From positions 47,324 to 111,323 of the forward strand of contig NZ_JARUKV010000015.1 of NCBI RefSeq assembly GCF_029688865.1: 64,000 bases of DNA, given 5' to 3'. This document shows positions 23,877 through 31,062 of the stretch, one piece after another. Made by a program: the position numbers and the translations under genes. Origin of the DNA: Natronococcus sp. A-GB7. GTDB lineage: Archaea > Halobacteriota > Halobacteria > Halobacteriales > Natrialbaceae. Below the pieces are notes generated by a model, which searched no databases, was not told the DNA's origin, and worked only from the letters and a program-made list of their open reading frames with translations. Position 1 is the stretch's first letter. The number at the start of each line of letters is the position of its first letter.

Positions 23877-25154
23877 ATGAGTCTCAGCCTCTCCGCCGAG
23901 GGCCCGACCGCTCCCGAGGCCGCGACCGACGGCGTCTGGCTCGAGTGTATCGACTGCGGCGAGACGTTTACCCCCTTCGAGGACGTCCGCTACACCTGCG
24001 ACGCCTGCGACGGCCTGCTCGAGGTCCGCTACGCCGACCTCCCGACGTTCGACGACTTCGAGGGGCGGGGCGTGTGGCGCTATGCCGACGCCTTACCCCT
24101 CGAGTCGGGCGTCACGACCCAGGAGGGAGCGACGCCGCTGTACGAGGTCCCGCGACTCGAGGACGACCTTGGGCTCGAGGCGCTGCGGATCAAACACGAG
24201 GGGATGAACCCCACGGGCTCGTTCAAGGACCGCGGGATGACCGTCGGGGTAGCCGTCGCGAGAGAACTCGGCGTCGACCGACTCGCCTGCGCCTCGACGG
24301 GCAACACCAGCGCCGCGCTGGCGGCCTACGGCTCCCGCGGTGGAATGCAGACGCTCGTGCTCCTCCCGGCGGGCAAGGTCGCCGCGGGCAAGGTCGCCCA
24401 GGCGAGCCTCCACGGCGCCCGTATCCTCGAGGTCGACGGCAACTTCGACGCCTGTCTCGACATCGTCCAGGAGCTCGCGGCCGAGGGCGAGGCCTACCTG
24501 TTGAACTCGTTGAACCCCTTCCGGCTGGAGGGTCAGAAGACGATCGGCCTCGAGATCCTCGAGGCGTTCCGCGACGATTACGACGCGTTCCCGGATCGAA
24601 TCGTTCTTCCGGTCGGTAACGCGGGCAACACCGCGGCGCTATACAAGGCGTTCCGCGAACTCCTCCAGGCCGGTGCGATCGACCGCGAGGACGTACCGAA
24701 GCTCACCGGCGTCCAGGCCGAGGGTGCCGCGCCGATGGTCGAAGCAGTCGAGAACGGCGCAGACGAGGTTCGGCGCTGGGACGACGTCGAGACGCGCGCC
24801 ACGGCGATCCGGATCGGGAATCCGGTTAACGCCCCGAAGGCGCTGCCCGGGATCCGCGAGACCGGGGGGACGGCGATCGCCGTCTCCGACGAGGAGATCA
24901 CCGAGGCCCAGCGCGACCTCGCCGGTGAAGGCATCGGCGTCGAGCCCGCCTCCGCGGCTTCGGTCGCCGGTCTGCGGAAACTCCGCACGGGGGGGATCGT
25001 TACCGAGGACGAACGAGTCGCCTGTCTCACGACCGGTCACCTGCTCAAGGACCCCGATGCGGCGGCTGCCGCCGGTGACGATCCCGAACCCGTCCCGGCG
25101 ACGACCGAGGGCGTGCTCGAACATCTCGCGGGCGAGAGCGGCTCGGGACAGTAA
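23877..25154 (+). CDS. thrC: Threonine synthase
   Basis: The 425-residue product has an N-terminal zinc ribbon (Cys24/Cys27 and Cys41/Cys44), then the PLP fold with Lys117 in NPTGSFKDRGMT and the phosphate-binding loop VGNAGNTAA. It converts O-phosphohomoserine to threonine. The frame is open further upstream, but ATG 23877 is the family-consistent start (MSLSLSAEGPT) and starts about 20 residues before the zinc ribbon. It is monocistronic. Confidence 0.93.
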   Translation: MSLSLSAEGPTAPEAATDGVWLECIDCGETFTPFEDVRYTCDACDGLLEVRYADLPTFDDFEGRGVWRYADALPLESGVTTQEGATPLYEVPRLEDDLGLEALRIKHEGMNPTGSFKDRGMTVGVAVARELGVDRLACASTGNTSAALAAYGSRGGMQTLVLLPAGKVAAGKVAQASLHGARILEVDGNFDACLDIVQELAAEGEAYLLNSLNPFRLEGQKTIGLEILEAFRDDYDAFPDRIVLPVGNAGNTAALYKAFRELLQAGAIDREDVPKLTGVQAEGAAPMVEAVENGADEVRRWDDVETRATAIRIGNPVNAPKALPGIRETGGTAIAVSDEEITEAQRDLAGEGIGVEPASAASVAGLRKLRTGGIVTEDERVACLTTGHLLKDPDAAAAAGDDPEPVPATTEGVLEHLAGESGSGQ

Positions 25155-25232
25155 CTCCGCGGTCTTCGATCAGCCAGCCGCTGATCGGTTCGAACGAACG
25201 CCTAGTTGATTACAGCCATTTCTAGAGGGAAT

Positions 25233-25243
25233 CTTATATTTTA
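25233..25243 (+). promoter_or_regulatory. TATA box of the TFB gene
   Basis: The stretch cttatatttta is a strong box. It would place the transcript start near 25265-25270, just before the GTG at 25277, which helps interpret the disrupted TFB start. Confidence 0.55.
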
Positions 25244-25280
25244 AGTAGCAGGGCGCGACATAGTTTCTCCTAGTTGGTGA

Positions 25281-26180
25281 ATATTACCAATAGCTGTAGA
25301 CGATTCAAACGGGTGCTGTTCCGAGTGCGGCGGACGACTGCGGACGACGGAAACCGAGCTCATCTGTGAGGAGTGCGGCCTCGTCTCCGGAGAGGACGCG
25401 ATCGACCGCGGACCCGAGTGGCGGACGTTCGACGACGGTCCCGACCGACGCCGAACCGGTGCACCGCTGACGCGGTCGCGCCACGACCGCGGACTCTCGA
25501 CCGAGATCGGCTACGGAACCGGCTCCCGTTCCCGTCTGACCGGTCGTAAGCGACGCCAGATCGCTCGACTCCGTCGGGAACACAACCGAGCCCGGATCTC
25601 CACGAAGGCAGACCGAAATCAGGTGTACGGGTTCACTGAGATCAAACGGGTCAACGCGTTGCTCTCGCTGCCCGACTCCGTTAGAGAACAGGCCTGTTCG
25701 CTGTTCGAGTCGGCCCAGTCCGAGGGACTGCTCCAGGGCCGGTCGATCGAGGGGTTCGCTGCGGCCACAGTGTACGCTACCTGTCGGATCAACTCCTTCG
25801 CCAGAACGATCGACGAGATCGTCGCGGTCGCCCGAGCCGACGCAGCCGAACTCAAGGCCGCCTACGACGCATTGAACCGCGACCTCGAGCTACCGACGGG
25901 ACCGATCGACCCGACGCAGTACCTGCCGCGGTTCGCCACGAAACTCGACCTCGAGACGACCGTCGAGAACCGGGCCCGCGAACACGCGACGACCCTGCTC
26001 GAGAACGGCGTCGTCGGCGGTCGGAACCCAAGCGGGGTCGCCGCAGCCTGTCTGTACAAGGCCGCCGACGAGCGCGAGGAGTGGCCGTCGGTAACCCAGG
26101 TCGACGCCGCCGACGTCGCCGACGTCGCGCCCGCGACGATCAGATCGACGGCTATCGATATCGACGAGCAGGAGGGGTAG
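25281..26180 (+). CDS. tfb: Transcription initiation factor TFB (start codon disrupted or unusual)
   Basis: The open frame encodes about 299 residues: an N-terminal zinc ribbon (CCSECGGRLRTTETELICEE then CG), a B-finger region (DRGPEWRTFDD and RTGAPLTRSRHDRGLSTEIG), then two cyclin-like repeats from about residue 115. TFB recruits RNA polymerase to TATA/TBP complexes; haloarchaea have many paralogues. The frame begins after an in-frame TGA (25278-25280) and has no ATG, GTG or TTG before the zinc ribbon. GTG 25277 gives MNITNS in another frame, so a one-base indel just after the start, a non-standard start, or a sequence error is needed. The core alone (GTG 25623) would lack the zinc ribbon. 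Confidence 0.8.
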   Translation: MLPIAVDDSNGCCSECGGRLRTTETELICEECGLVSGEDAIDRGPEWRTFDDGPDRRRTGAPLTRSRHDRGLSTEIGYGTGSRSRLTGRKRRQIARLRREHNRARISTKADRNQVYGFTEIKRVNALLSLPDSVREQACSLFESAQSEGLLQGRSIEGFAAATVYATCRINSFARTIDEIVAVARADAAELKAAYDALNRDLELPTGPIDPTQYLPRFATKLDLETTVENRAREHATTLLENGVVGGRNPSGVAAACLYKAADEREEWPSVTQVDAADVADVAPATIRSTAIDIDEQEG

Positions 26181-26192
26181 CGGCCGTCGGCG

Positions 26193-28295
26193 TCACGTCG
26201 TCCGGAGCGTATCGGTGCTCGGCTCGTAGACCTCTCCCTTCTGTTTGAGCTTGTCGATCTCGTGTTCGGCCTTCGACTCGTCCATCCCGATCTCGTCGGC
26301 ACGCTCGAGGACGATGTCGACCGGCGCACCCTCGTCGTACTCCTCCTCGATGTCGCTGATCAACCCCTTGATGTTCTTGATCCGGTCGCGCTGGGACTTC
26401 GAGGTGCCGGCCTCGACGATGTCGGCGTCGAACTCCCCCGTTTCGGGATCGACGCCGATATCCTGCAGACACGAGCGAACGATCTCGACGACCTGCTCGG
26501 CGTCTCGCTGCTCGACCGTATCGGAGAGCCGCACGCGGGCGCTGGCCTCCGAGAGCCGGACGAGCGCCTCGAGCTTTCGAGCCGTGACGGGAACGGGGGC
26601 GTCCTCGTCAGTCCCCTTCGAGCGCAGATCGACGTAGAAGTCCCGGATCGTCTCGCGGGCCTCCTCGGTCATCCGCGGGTGGCAGTTCTGTTTCGCGTAA
26701 GCGATGTACTTCCGGAGGAGTTCGGCGTCGATGACGGGGTCGACCTGCTCGGTCATCTCCTCGATCTCCTCTTCGCTGACCTCGAGGCTGGTCATCTCCT
26801 CGCGCTGGGTCGTCAGCTCCCCCGCGTAGTTGGTCGTGAGGATGTGCTCGGCGAGGTTCTTGTCCTTCTCCTCGTCGGGCTGGTCGGTGACGGTGAAGAT
26901 GAGGTCGAACCGCGAGATCAGGGCCGGCTCGAGGTCGATCTGCTCGCCGATCGGTTCGTACTGGTCGAACCGGCCGTACTTGGGGTTCGCGGCGCCCAGC
27001 AGCGAGCAGCGGGACTTGAGCGTGGCATTGATCCCGGCCTTCGAGACCGAGATCTTCTGTTGCTCGAGGGCCTCGTGCATGGCCGAGCGGTCCTCCGATC
27101 GCATTTTATCGAGTTCGTCGACCGCCGCGATCCCCTGGTCGGCGAGGACGAGCGCGCCGGCCTCGAGGGTCCACTGCTGGCCGTCGCCGAAGTCGTCTCG
27201 GACCGCCGCGGCCGTGAGACCGGCCGAGGACGAACCTTTGCCCGAGGTGTAGACGGAGCGGGGAGCGATGTTTTGGATGTAACCCAGCATCTGCGATTTA
27301 CCAGTACCCGGGTCTCCGATAAGGAGCATGTGCAGGTCGCCCCGAATCCGCGAGCCGTCGGGCAACTGCTTGGTTACACCCGAGAACAACTGCAAGATCA
27401 TCGCGAGCTTCTCCTGCTCGTAGCCGTAGATCGAGGGCGCGATCGAGCCGACCATCTGCTCGTAGATGTCCTCGCTCGAGGAGAGCCGGACGATCTCGGC
27501 TTTGTCCTCCTCGGTGATGTCCATGTCCTCGAACTGCTCTTCGTCGATGTCGACGGACATCCCCTCCATGTAGAAGTCGAAGACGGGCGATTTGTCCTGG
27601 CCGTCGCCCTGTTGCTCGAGGCGGAGGACACCGGTCGTGGAGACGTGGTCGCCGGGGGTCACCTCGCCGGTGATATCGTCTTCGACGTGGACGTCGAGCG
27701 ACTGTGGTGTCTCGCCGCCCCTGAGTCCCTCGGGACTCTCCTGAATGCGCAGTTTCTGGGAGTCGACGAACTCCGACTGGTCGAAGTTCACGCGGAAGGG
27801 GCCCTGGCGTTCACAGCCCTGGCACTCGTGGGGCTCCTGGAAGTCGCCGCTGGACTGGGGGACTCGAGTGAGGGTGCCACAGAGCTGGCACTCGAAGGCG
27901 GCCTCCTCGATTTTCGGGCGGACGTCGGTCGCCTTTCGGACGATCCCTCGAGCCTGCACGAGGGAGTTCATGTCGCGGGCGCGGATCTCCCGGATCTCGG
28001 GTGACTCGGTTTCGGGGAGGTTTCGGATCCGAACGTGGGCCTGGCCGAGGCTCACGTCGATCGGCAAGTCGTACAGCCGCAGTGCTTCCTCGGCGTAGCG
28101 TTGGAGCTGTTCGGGCTGGGCGAGGAAGTCGTCGGCCAGGTTCGGATCGTACCGGTAGAGATCCTGCCAGTCGACGTGGAGCGACCGCTGCTCGTTGGGG
28201 TACTGCTGCGCAAGCTGCTTGATCTCGTTGTCGTAGTAGTTGCGGAAGAACTGCTCGAAGGAGTCGACGAGTTCAGAATTACCCGCTTGCGCCAT
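26193..28295 (-). CDS. mcm: Replicative DNA helicase MCM
   Basis: The 700-residue AAA+ protein has an N-terminal OB/zinc region (FECQLCGTLTRV ... HECQGCERQG), Walker A GDPGTGKSQM, Walker B region AAVDELDKM, the arginine finger SRFDLIF, and a C-terminal winged helix (EIDKLKQKGEVYEPSTD). It unwinds DNA at replication forks as a hexamer. No intein is present, although haloarchaeal MCM genes often carry one. It is convergent with TFB (12 bases apart). Confidence 0.97.
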   Translation of the reverse strand: MAQAGNSELVDSFEQFFRNYYDNEIKQLAQQYPNEQRSLHVDWQDLYRYDPNLADDFLAQPEQLQRYAEEALRLYDLPIDVSLGQAHVRIRNLPETESPEIREIRARDMNSLVQARGIVRKATDVRPKIEEAAFECQLCGTLTRVPQSSGDFQEPHECQGCERQGPFRVNFDQSEFVDSQKLRIQESPEGLRGGETPQSLDVHVEDDITGEVTPGDHVSTTGVLRLEQQGDGQDKSPVFDFYMEGMSVDIDEEQFEDMDITEEDKAEIVRLSSSEDIYEQMVGSIAPSIYGYEQEKLAMILQLFSGVTKQLPDGSRIRGDLHMLLIGDPGTGKSQMLGYIQNIAPRSVYTSGKGSSSAGLTAAAVRDDFGDGQQWTLEAGALVLADQGIAAVDELDKMRSEDRSAMHEALEQQKISVSKAGINATLKSRCSLLGAANPKYGRFDQYEPIGEQIDLEPALISRFDLIFTVTDQPDEEKDKNLAEHILTTNYAGELTTQREEMTSLEVSEEEIEEMTEQVDPVIDAELLRKYIAYAKQNCHPRMTEEARETIRDFYVDLRSKGTDEDAPVPVTARKLEALVRLSEASARVRLSDTVEQRDAEQVVEIVRSCLQDIGVDPETGEFDADIVEAGTSKSQRDRIKNIKGLISDIEEEYDEGAPVDIVLERADEIGMDESKAEHEIDKLKQKGEVYEPSTDTLRTT

Positions 28296-28320
28296 TGCAC
28301 TCTCGTAGGGTCGCCATCGT

Positions 28321-28329
28321 GTATAAATG
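28321..28329 (-). promoter_or_regulatory. TATA box of mcm
   Basis: Read on the minus strand as CATTTATAC, 26-34 bases before ATG 28295; implies a leaderless mRNA. Confidence 0.55.
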
Positions 28330-28382
28330 GTCGCAAAGCGGAGCGAAACTGATCGTAGGTCGGGGTCCCAGCGACCGCGCCC

Positions 28383-29078
28383 TCACCCTCGGCTCGAGCC
28401 GAACGGCGTGTCGTCGACTGCTCGCTGGTCCGCGTCGTCGGCCGTCTCCGCGCCGAGTTCGTCGACGGAGACGCCGAGCGTCGCGATCGACCGGACGGCT
28501 TCCTCGACGGTGATGTCGACGTCGTAAACGTTTTCGGCCGAGACGTGCATCACGTAGCCGTTCGTCGTCGGATTCGGCCCCAGCGGAACCATGATCGTCA
28601 TCATTTCCCCGCTCCCGACGGTTTCTTCGATCTCCGGCGGGGTATCTGCCGTCAGAAAGCCAAACATGTAGGCGTCGTCGTGAGGGAACTCGACGAGTTT
28701 GACCTCCTTGAACTGGTCCGTCTCGTCGTCGACGAGGATGTCGCTCGCTCGCCGGACACTCTCGTAGAGCGTGCTTACACCGGGAATCGTCTCTATCGTC
28801 GCGTGAACGCGTTTCGAGAGGTGTTTCCCTGGAGTGTGCTCGGCGATGAAGCCGATCACCAGAAAGAACCCGATCAGCGACGCCAGCGTCGTCAGCTGGA
28901 TCACGATTCGAGGCGGTTCGTTCGGCCAGACGTACTGCACGCCGGCGACGATCGGCGAGAGAATCCCGAGGACGAAATCGACGACGACGAGCAAGACGAG
29001 CAGCGTTACGACGAGCGGAATCGTCAGAATGATGCCGTTGACGAGCCAGCGCTTCGGTCGTTCGGAGACCGCTACCAT
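28383..29078 (-). CDS. DUF502-family membrane protein
   Basis: From ATG 29078 the product is 231 residues. It has two N-terminal membrane helices (about 12-38 and 58-78, VNGIILTIPLVVTLLVLLVV and QLTTLASLIGFFLVIGFIAE) and a soluble domain with IPGVSTLYESVRRASDILVD and VMHVSAENVYDVDITVEEAV. This matches DUF502, a widespread family of unknown function found at membranes. Start selection: upstream sequence in the same frame lacks coding character, and MVAVSERPKRWLVNG is the natural beginning. Confidence 0.85.
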   Translation of the reverse strand: MVAVSERPKRWLVNGIILTIPLVVTLLVLLVVVDFVLGILSPIVAGVQYVWPNEPPRIVIQLTTLASLIGFFLVIGFIAEHTPGKHLSKRVHATIETIPGVSTLYESVRRASDILVDDETDQFKEVKLVEFPHDDAYMFGFLTADTPPEIEETVGSGEMMTIMVPLGPNPTTNGYVMHVSAENVYDVDITVEEAVRSIATLGVSVDELGAETADDADQRAVDDTPFGSSRG

Positions 29079-29201
29079 ACGGGCAGTTTCGGACGACCGG
29101 TAGAAACTGTTCGGGTTGCACGTGTCGTCCTTGATTTCCGTCTTCCGACCTTTGACTCCGGCCGTAGATGTGCTTTTGTTCGCTGGGAGCGTACCGACCG
29201 T

Positions 29202-29453
29202 ATGACCCCTCGACCGGCATCGCGTTCGGAAGCTACCCATCAACGGGCGGTAATCAACCGTCTCGAGGAGACTACGAAACGTCTCGAGGCGGTCGAGGAC
29301 CGACAGAGCCAGCTCGAGCGGACGATCGCAGCGCTGGCCCGGGAGACCGGACTCTCGGTCGGCTGTCCGTGCACCCGCTGTAGCCGGAGCTACACGCTCG
29401 TAAAATCCGGCGTCGTCTACTGCCCGGAGTGTGGGTACAGACACACCCTGTAA
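29202..29453 (+). CDS. Small coiled-coil zinc-ribbon protein
   Basis: The 83-residue product has a helical, probably coiled-coil segment (residues 12-48: INRLEETTKRLEAVEDRQSQ, then LERTIAALARE) and a C-terminal zinc ribbon with CPCTRC and CPECGYR. It probably binds zinc and a partner macromolecule. No precise family is recognised. It is divergent from the DUF502 gene with 123 bases between. Confidence 0.75.
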   Translation: MTPRPASRSEATHQRAVINRLEETTKRLEAVEDRQSQLERTIAALARETGLSVGCPCTRCSRSYTLVKSGVVYCPECGYRHTL

Positions 29454-29589
29454 GCGACCGGCTTCGAGCTCGCCAGCGGGTCGTCCTACCGTCGTCACTA
29501 CTCGGGTAAAGTACGTCGATCGAACGACTGCCGTTCGATCGGTGTAGAAATCGGTTCGGTCGCCGAACGGCGACCGGATACCGGGTTAG

Positions 29590-29784
29590 TTACTCGCGAA
29601 CGACGTTCGTCGCGCGCGGACCCTTGGGGGCCTGTTCGATGTCGAACTCGATCTCGGTTCCCTCAGTCAGGTCCTCGCCGCCGACGTCTTCCATGTGGAA
29701 GAACACGTCCTCGTCAGCATCCTCAGTCTCGATGAAACCGTAACCGCCTGTGTCGTTGAAGAAGTCAACCGTACCGTTTGCCAT
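29590..29784 (-). CDS. cspA: Cold-shock protein (CspA family), copy 1
   Basis: The 64-residue protein is a single cold-shock domain with RNP-like motifs GYGFIETE (RNP1 region) and DVFFHMED (RNP2 region), and the typical ending KGPRATNV. It binds single-stranded nucleic acid and acts as an RNA chaperone. A second copy at 35246-35440 agrees at 54 of 64 residues. The TATA box (read CCTTAACC, 29811-29818) is 27 bases before the start. Confidence 0.95.
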   Translation of the reverse strand: MANGTVDFFNDTGGYGFIETEDADEDVFFHMEDVGGEDLTEGTEIEFDIEQAPKGPRATNVVRE

Positions 29785-29810
29785 TACGATTATTCAGTAT
29801 CCCGGCACAC

Positions 29811-29818
29811 GGTTAAGG
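29811..29818 (-). promoter_or_regulatory. TATA box of cspA copy 1
   Basis: Read CCTTAACC on the minus strand, with leaderless spacing to ATG 29784. The remaining sequence to 30106 holds no recognisable gene. Confidence 0.45.
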
Positions 29819-30106
29819 CTTGGCTTTCGTACTTCTGAAAGCTGTTATAGGGAACAAGTGTACACCGAACGCACGGAGATCGAGATACTTGTGCGGAGGT
29901 CGTCGATTCTGGCCGGAGACGCTGCCCGATCTGTCGGCTCTGGCCGAAGCGCTCGTCGAAGTTACGGTTTCGGACGCCGAGACTCCGACGTCGCCGGTAC
30001 CGTATCGAGCCGACCGGAGATCGACCGCTCTCTCACGCTCGCGACACTGCTCGACACTCTGCGGGCCGAAGCGCGCCTTTTTGCTCTCTCACGACGTATC
30101 TCCCGC

Positions 30107-30265
30107 ATGCCAACCAGGTCGTCGGTCTTCTGTCCGGTGTGCAACGAAACGATTTCACAGGGAGGTTCCCTCGAGCATCATCTGGTCTACGAACACAGGC
30201 CACGCGAGCTGGCCAGCCGGCTCGCGTCCGAGTGGGAGGCCGAGGAACTCGGCGTCGAGGAGTGA
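30107..30265 (+). CDS. Small C2H2-type zinc-finger protein
   Basis: A 52-residue product with one finger: CPVCNETISQGGSLEHHLVY then EH, with Cys9/Cys12 and two candidate His ligands, followed by an acidic helix. Many such micro zinc-finger proteins occur in haloarchaea and a few affect biofilm or swarming behaviour; the role of this one is unknown. The frame is open upstream, but ATG 30107 is the likely start since the upstream part lacks conserved character. Confidence 0.65.
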   Translation: MPTRSSVFCPVCNETISQGGSLEHHLVYEHRPRELASRLASEWEAEELGVEE

Positions 30266-30369
30266 TGTGATTGGGCTACTGGCGATCGATCGCTTCGCTC
30301 GCCCGCTTCTCGAGGATGCGTCCGTCGAAGCGAATCGGTCTCGCGGAGTTTCTGGTGGTTGTCAGCGTT

Positions 30370-30390
30370 GGGATCGACCGGGTTTGAACT
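30370..30390 (-). repeat. Decayed copy of the tRNA-Pro 3' end, distal
   Basis: gggatcgaccgggtttgaac corresponds to the tRNA-Pro 3' acceptor strand and T arm (30593-30613), with about 18 of 21 bases the same. The interval 30266-30591 has no gene; it consists of this copy, the next one and spacer. Confidence 0.5.
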
Positions 30391-30479
30391 ACGCCTGAGA
30401 ACCTGCGCTTCGCGCAGAACCTCGTCTTACCACAGATCCGGCGACTCGGCGCGAGTTCGTCGCTCGGGATAGAACGAAC

Positions 30480-30500
30480 GGGATCGGCCGAATTTGAACC
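30480..30500 (-). repeat. Decayed copy of the tRNA-Pro 3' end, proximal
   Basis: gggatcggccgaatttgaac matches the tRNA-Pro 3' end (30593-30613) at 19 of 21 bases. Together with 30370-30390 it makes a row of three tRNA 3' ends spaced about 110 bases apart. Confidence 0.55.
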
Positions 30501-30591
30501 ACGCGAACGGCTCGCGGTGCTCGCCGTTCTTTAGTTCAGAACCCCGATTTTCCAATCACTGCTGCTCACGAGTTCGTTTGCAGCCGAAGTA

Positions 30592-30664
30592 TGGGATCGC
30601 CCGGATTTGAACCGGGGTCACGGGCACCCAAGGCCCGAAGTATACCAAGCTAACCCACGATCCC
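30592..30664 (-). tRNA. tRNA-Pro (anticodon TGG)
   Basis: On the minus strand the acceptor stem pairs GGGATCG with CGATCCC plus discriminator A. The anticodon arm CGGGC-cttgggt-GCCCG carries TGG, and the T arm has TTCAAAT. The 73-base gene has no intron. A TATA-like box (30688-30695) lies 24-31 bases upstream. Confidence 0.95.
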
Positions 30665-30687
30665 GTATCACTCTTTCCGGGTGGATC

Positions 30688-30695
30688 GTTTAAAG
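30688..30695 (-). promoter_or_regulatory. TATA box of tRNA-Pro
   Basis: Read CTTTAAAC on the minus strand, with correct spacing to the tRNA 5' end at 30664. Confidence 0.5.
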
Positions 30696-30747
30696 GGTTT
30701 CGTTCCGGATCGAACGGCTTTCCCCGCTTCGCTCGCTACGCTCGAGT

Positions 30748-31005
30748 ATGGTCACAGGACTCGAGATTCTCCTACTGGTACTCGTCCTCGTTGCCGTCCT
30801 TAGCGCGACGACGATCATTCAGACCGTCCGTCCGTTTATCGTCAACGCGGTCGTCGGTCTACTCGTACTGTTTCTGGCTCAGGCGGTCTTCGGCGTCTCG
30901 GTCGCGATCACGCCGATCGCGCTCCTGATCGTCGCCATCGGCGGGCTCCCGGGATCACTCCTGGTACTGTTGCTCTCGCTGTTCGGTGTCGCCTTCGTCC
31001 CCTGA
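30748..31005 (+). CDS. BofA-like small membrane protein
   Basis: The 85-residue, almost entirely hydrophobic product has three likely membrane segments and the family pattern IVNAVVGLLVLFLAQAVFG and ITPIALLIVAIGGLPGSLLV. It matches the pro-sigmaK processing inhibitor BofA family, which in Bacillus regulates a site-2 protease. Archaea lack sigmaK, so the function here is unknown; a site-2 protease is encoded at 39535 in the same window, but no link is shown. It is convergent with the helicase gene. Confidence 0.75.
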   Translation: MVTGLEILLLVLVLVAVLSATTIIQTVRPFIVNAVVGLLVLFLAQAVFGVSVAITPIALLIVAIGGLPGSLLVLLLSLFGVAFVP

Positions 31006-31062
31006 CTCGAGAATCAGTTCGCTTCGTCCATCGTCCTCGTTCTCACCACTCCCGTCGAGCGC

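Noticed and set aside
26262..28004. A 580-codon plus-strand frame opposite mcm
   Set aside because: MCM motifs are complete on the other strand; this is the mirrored frame.
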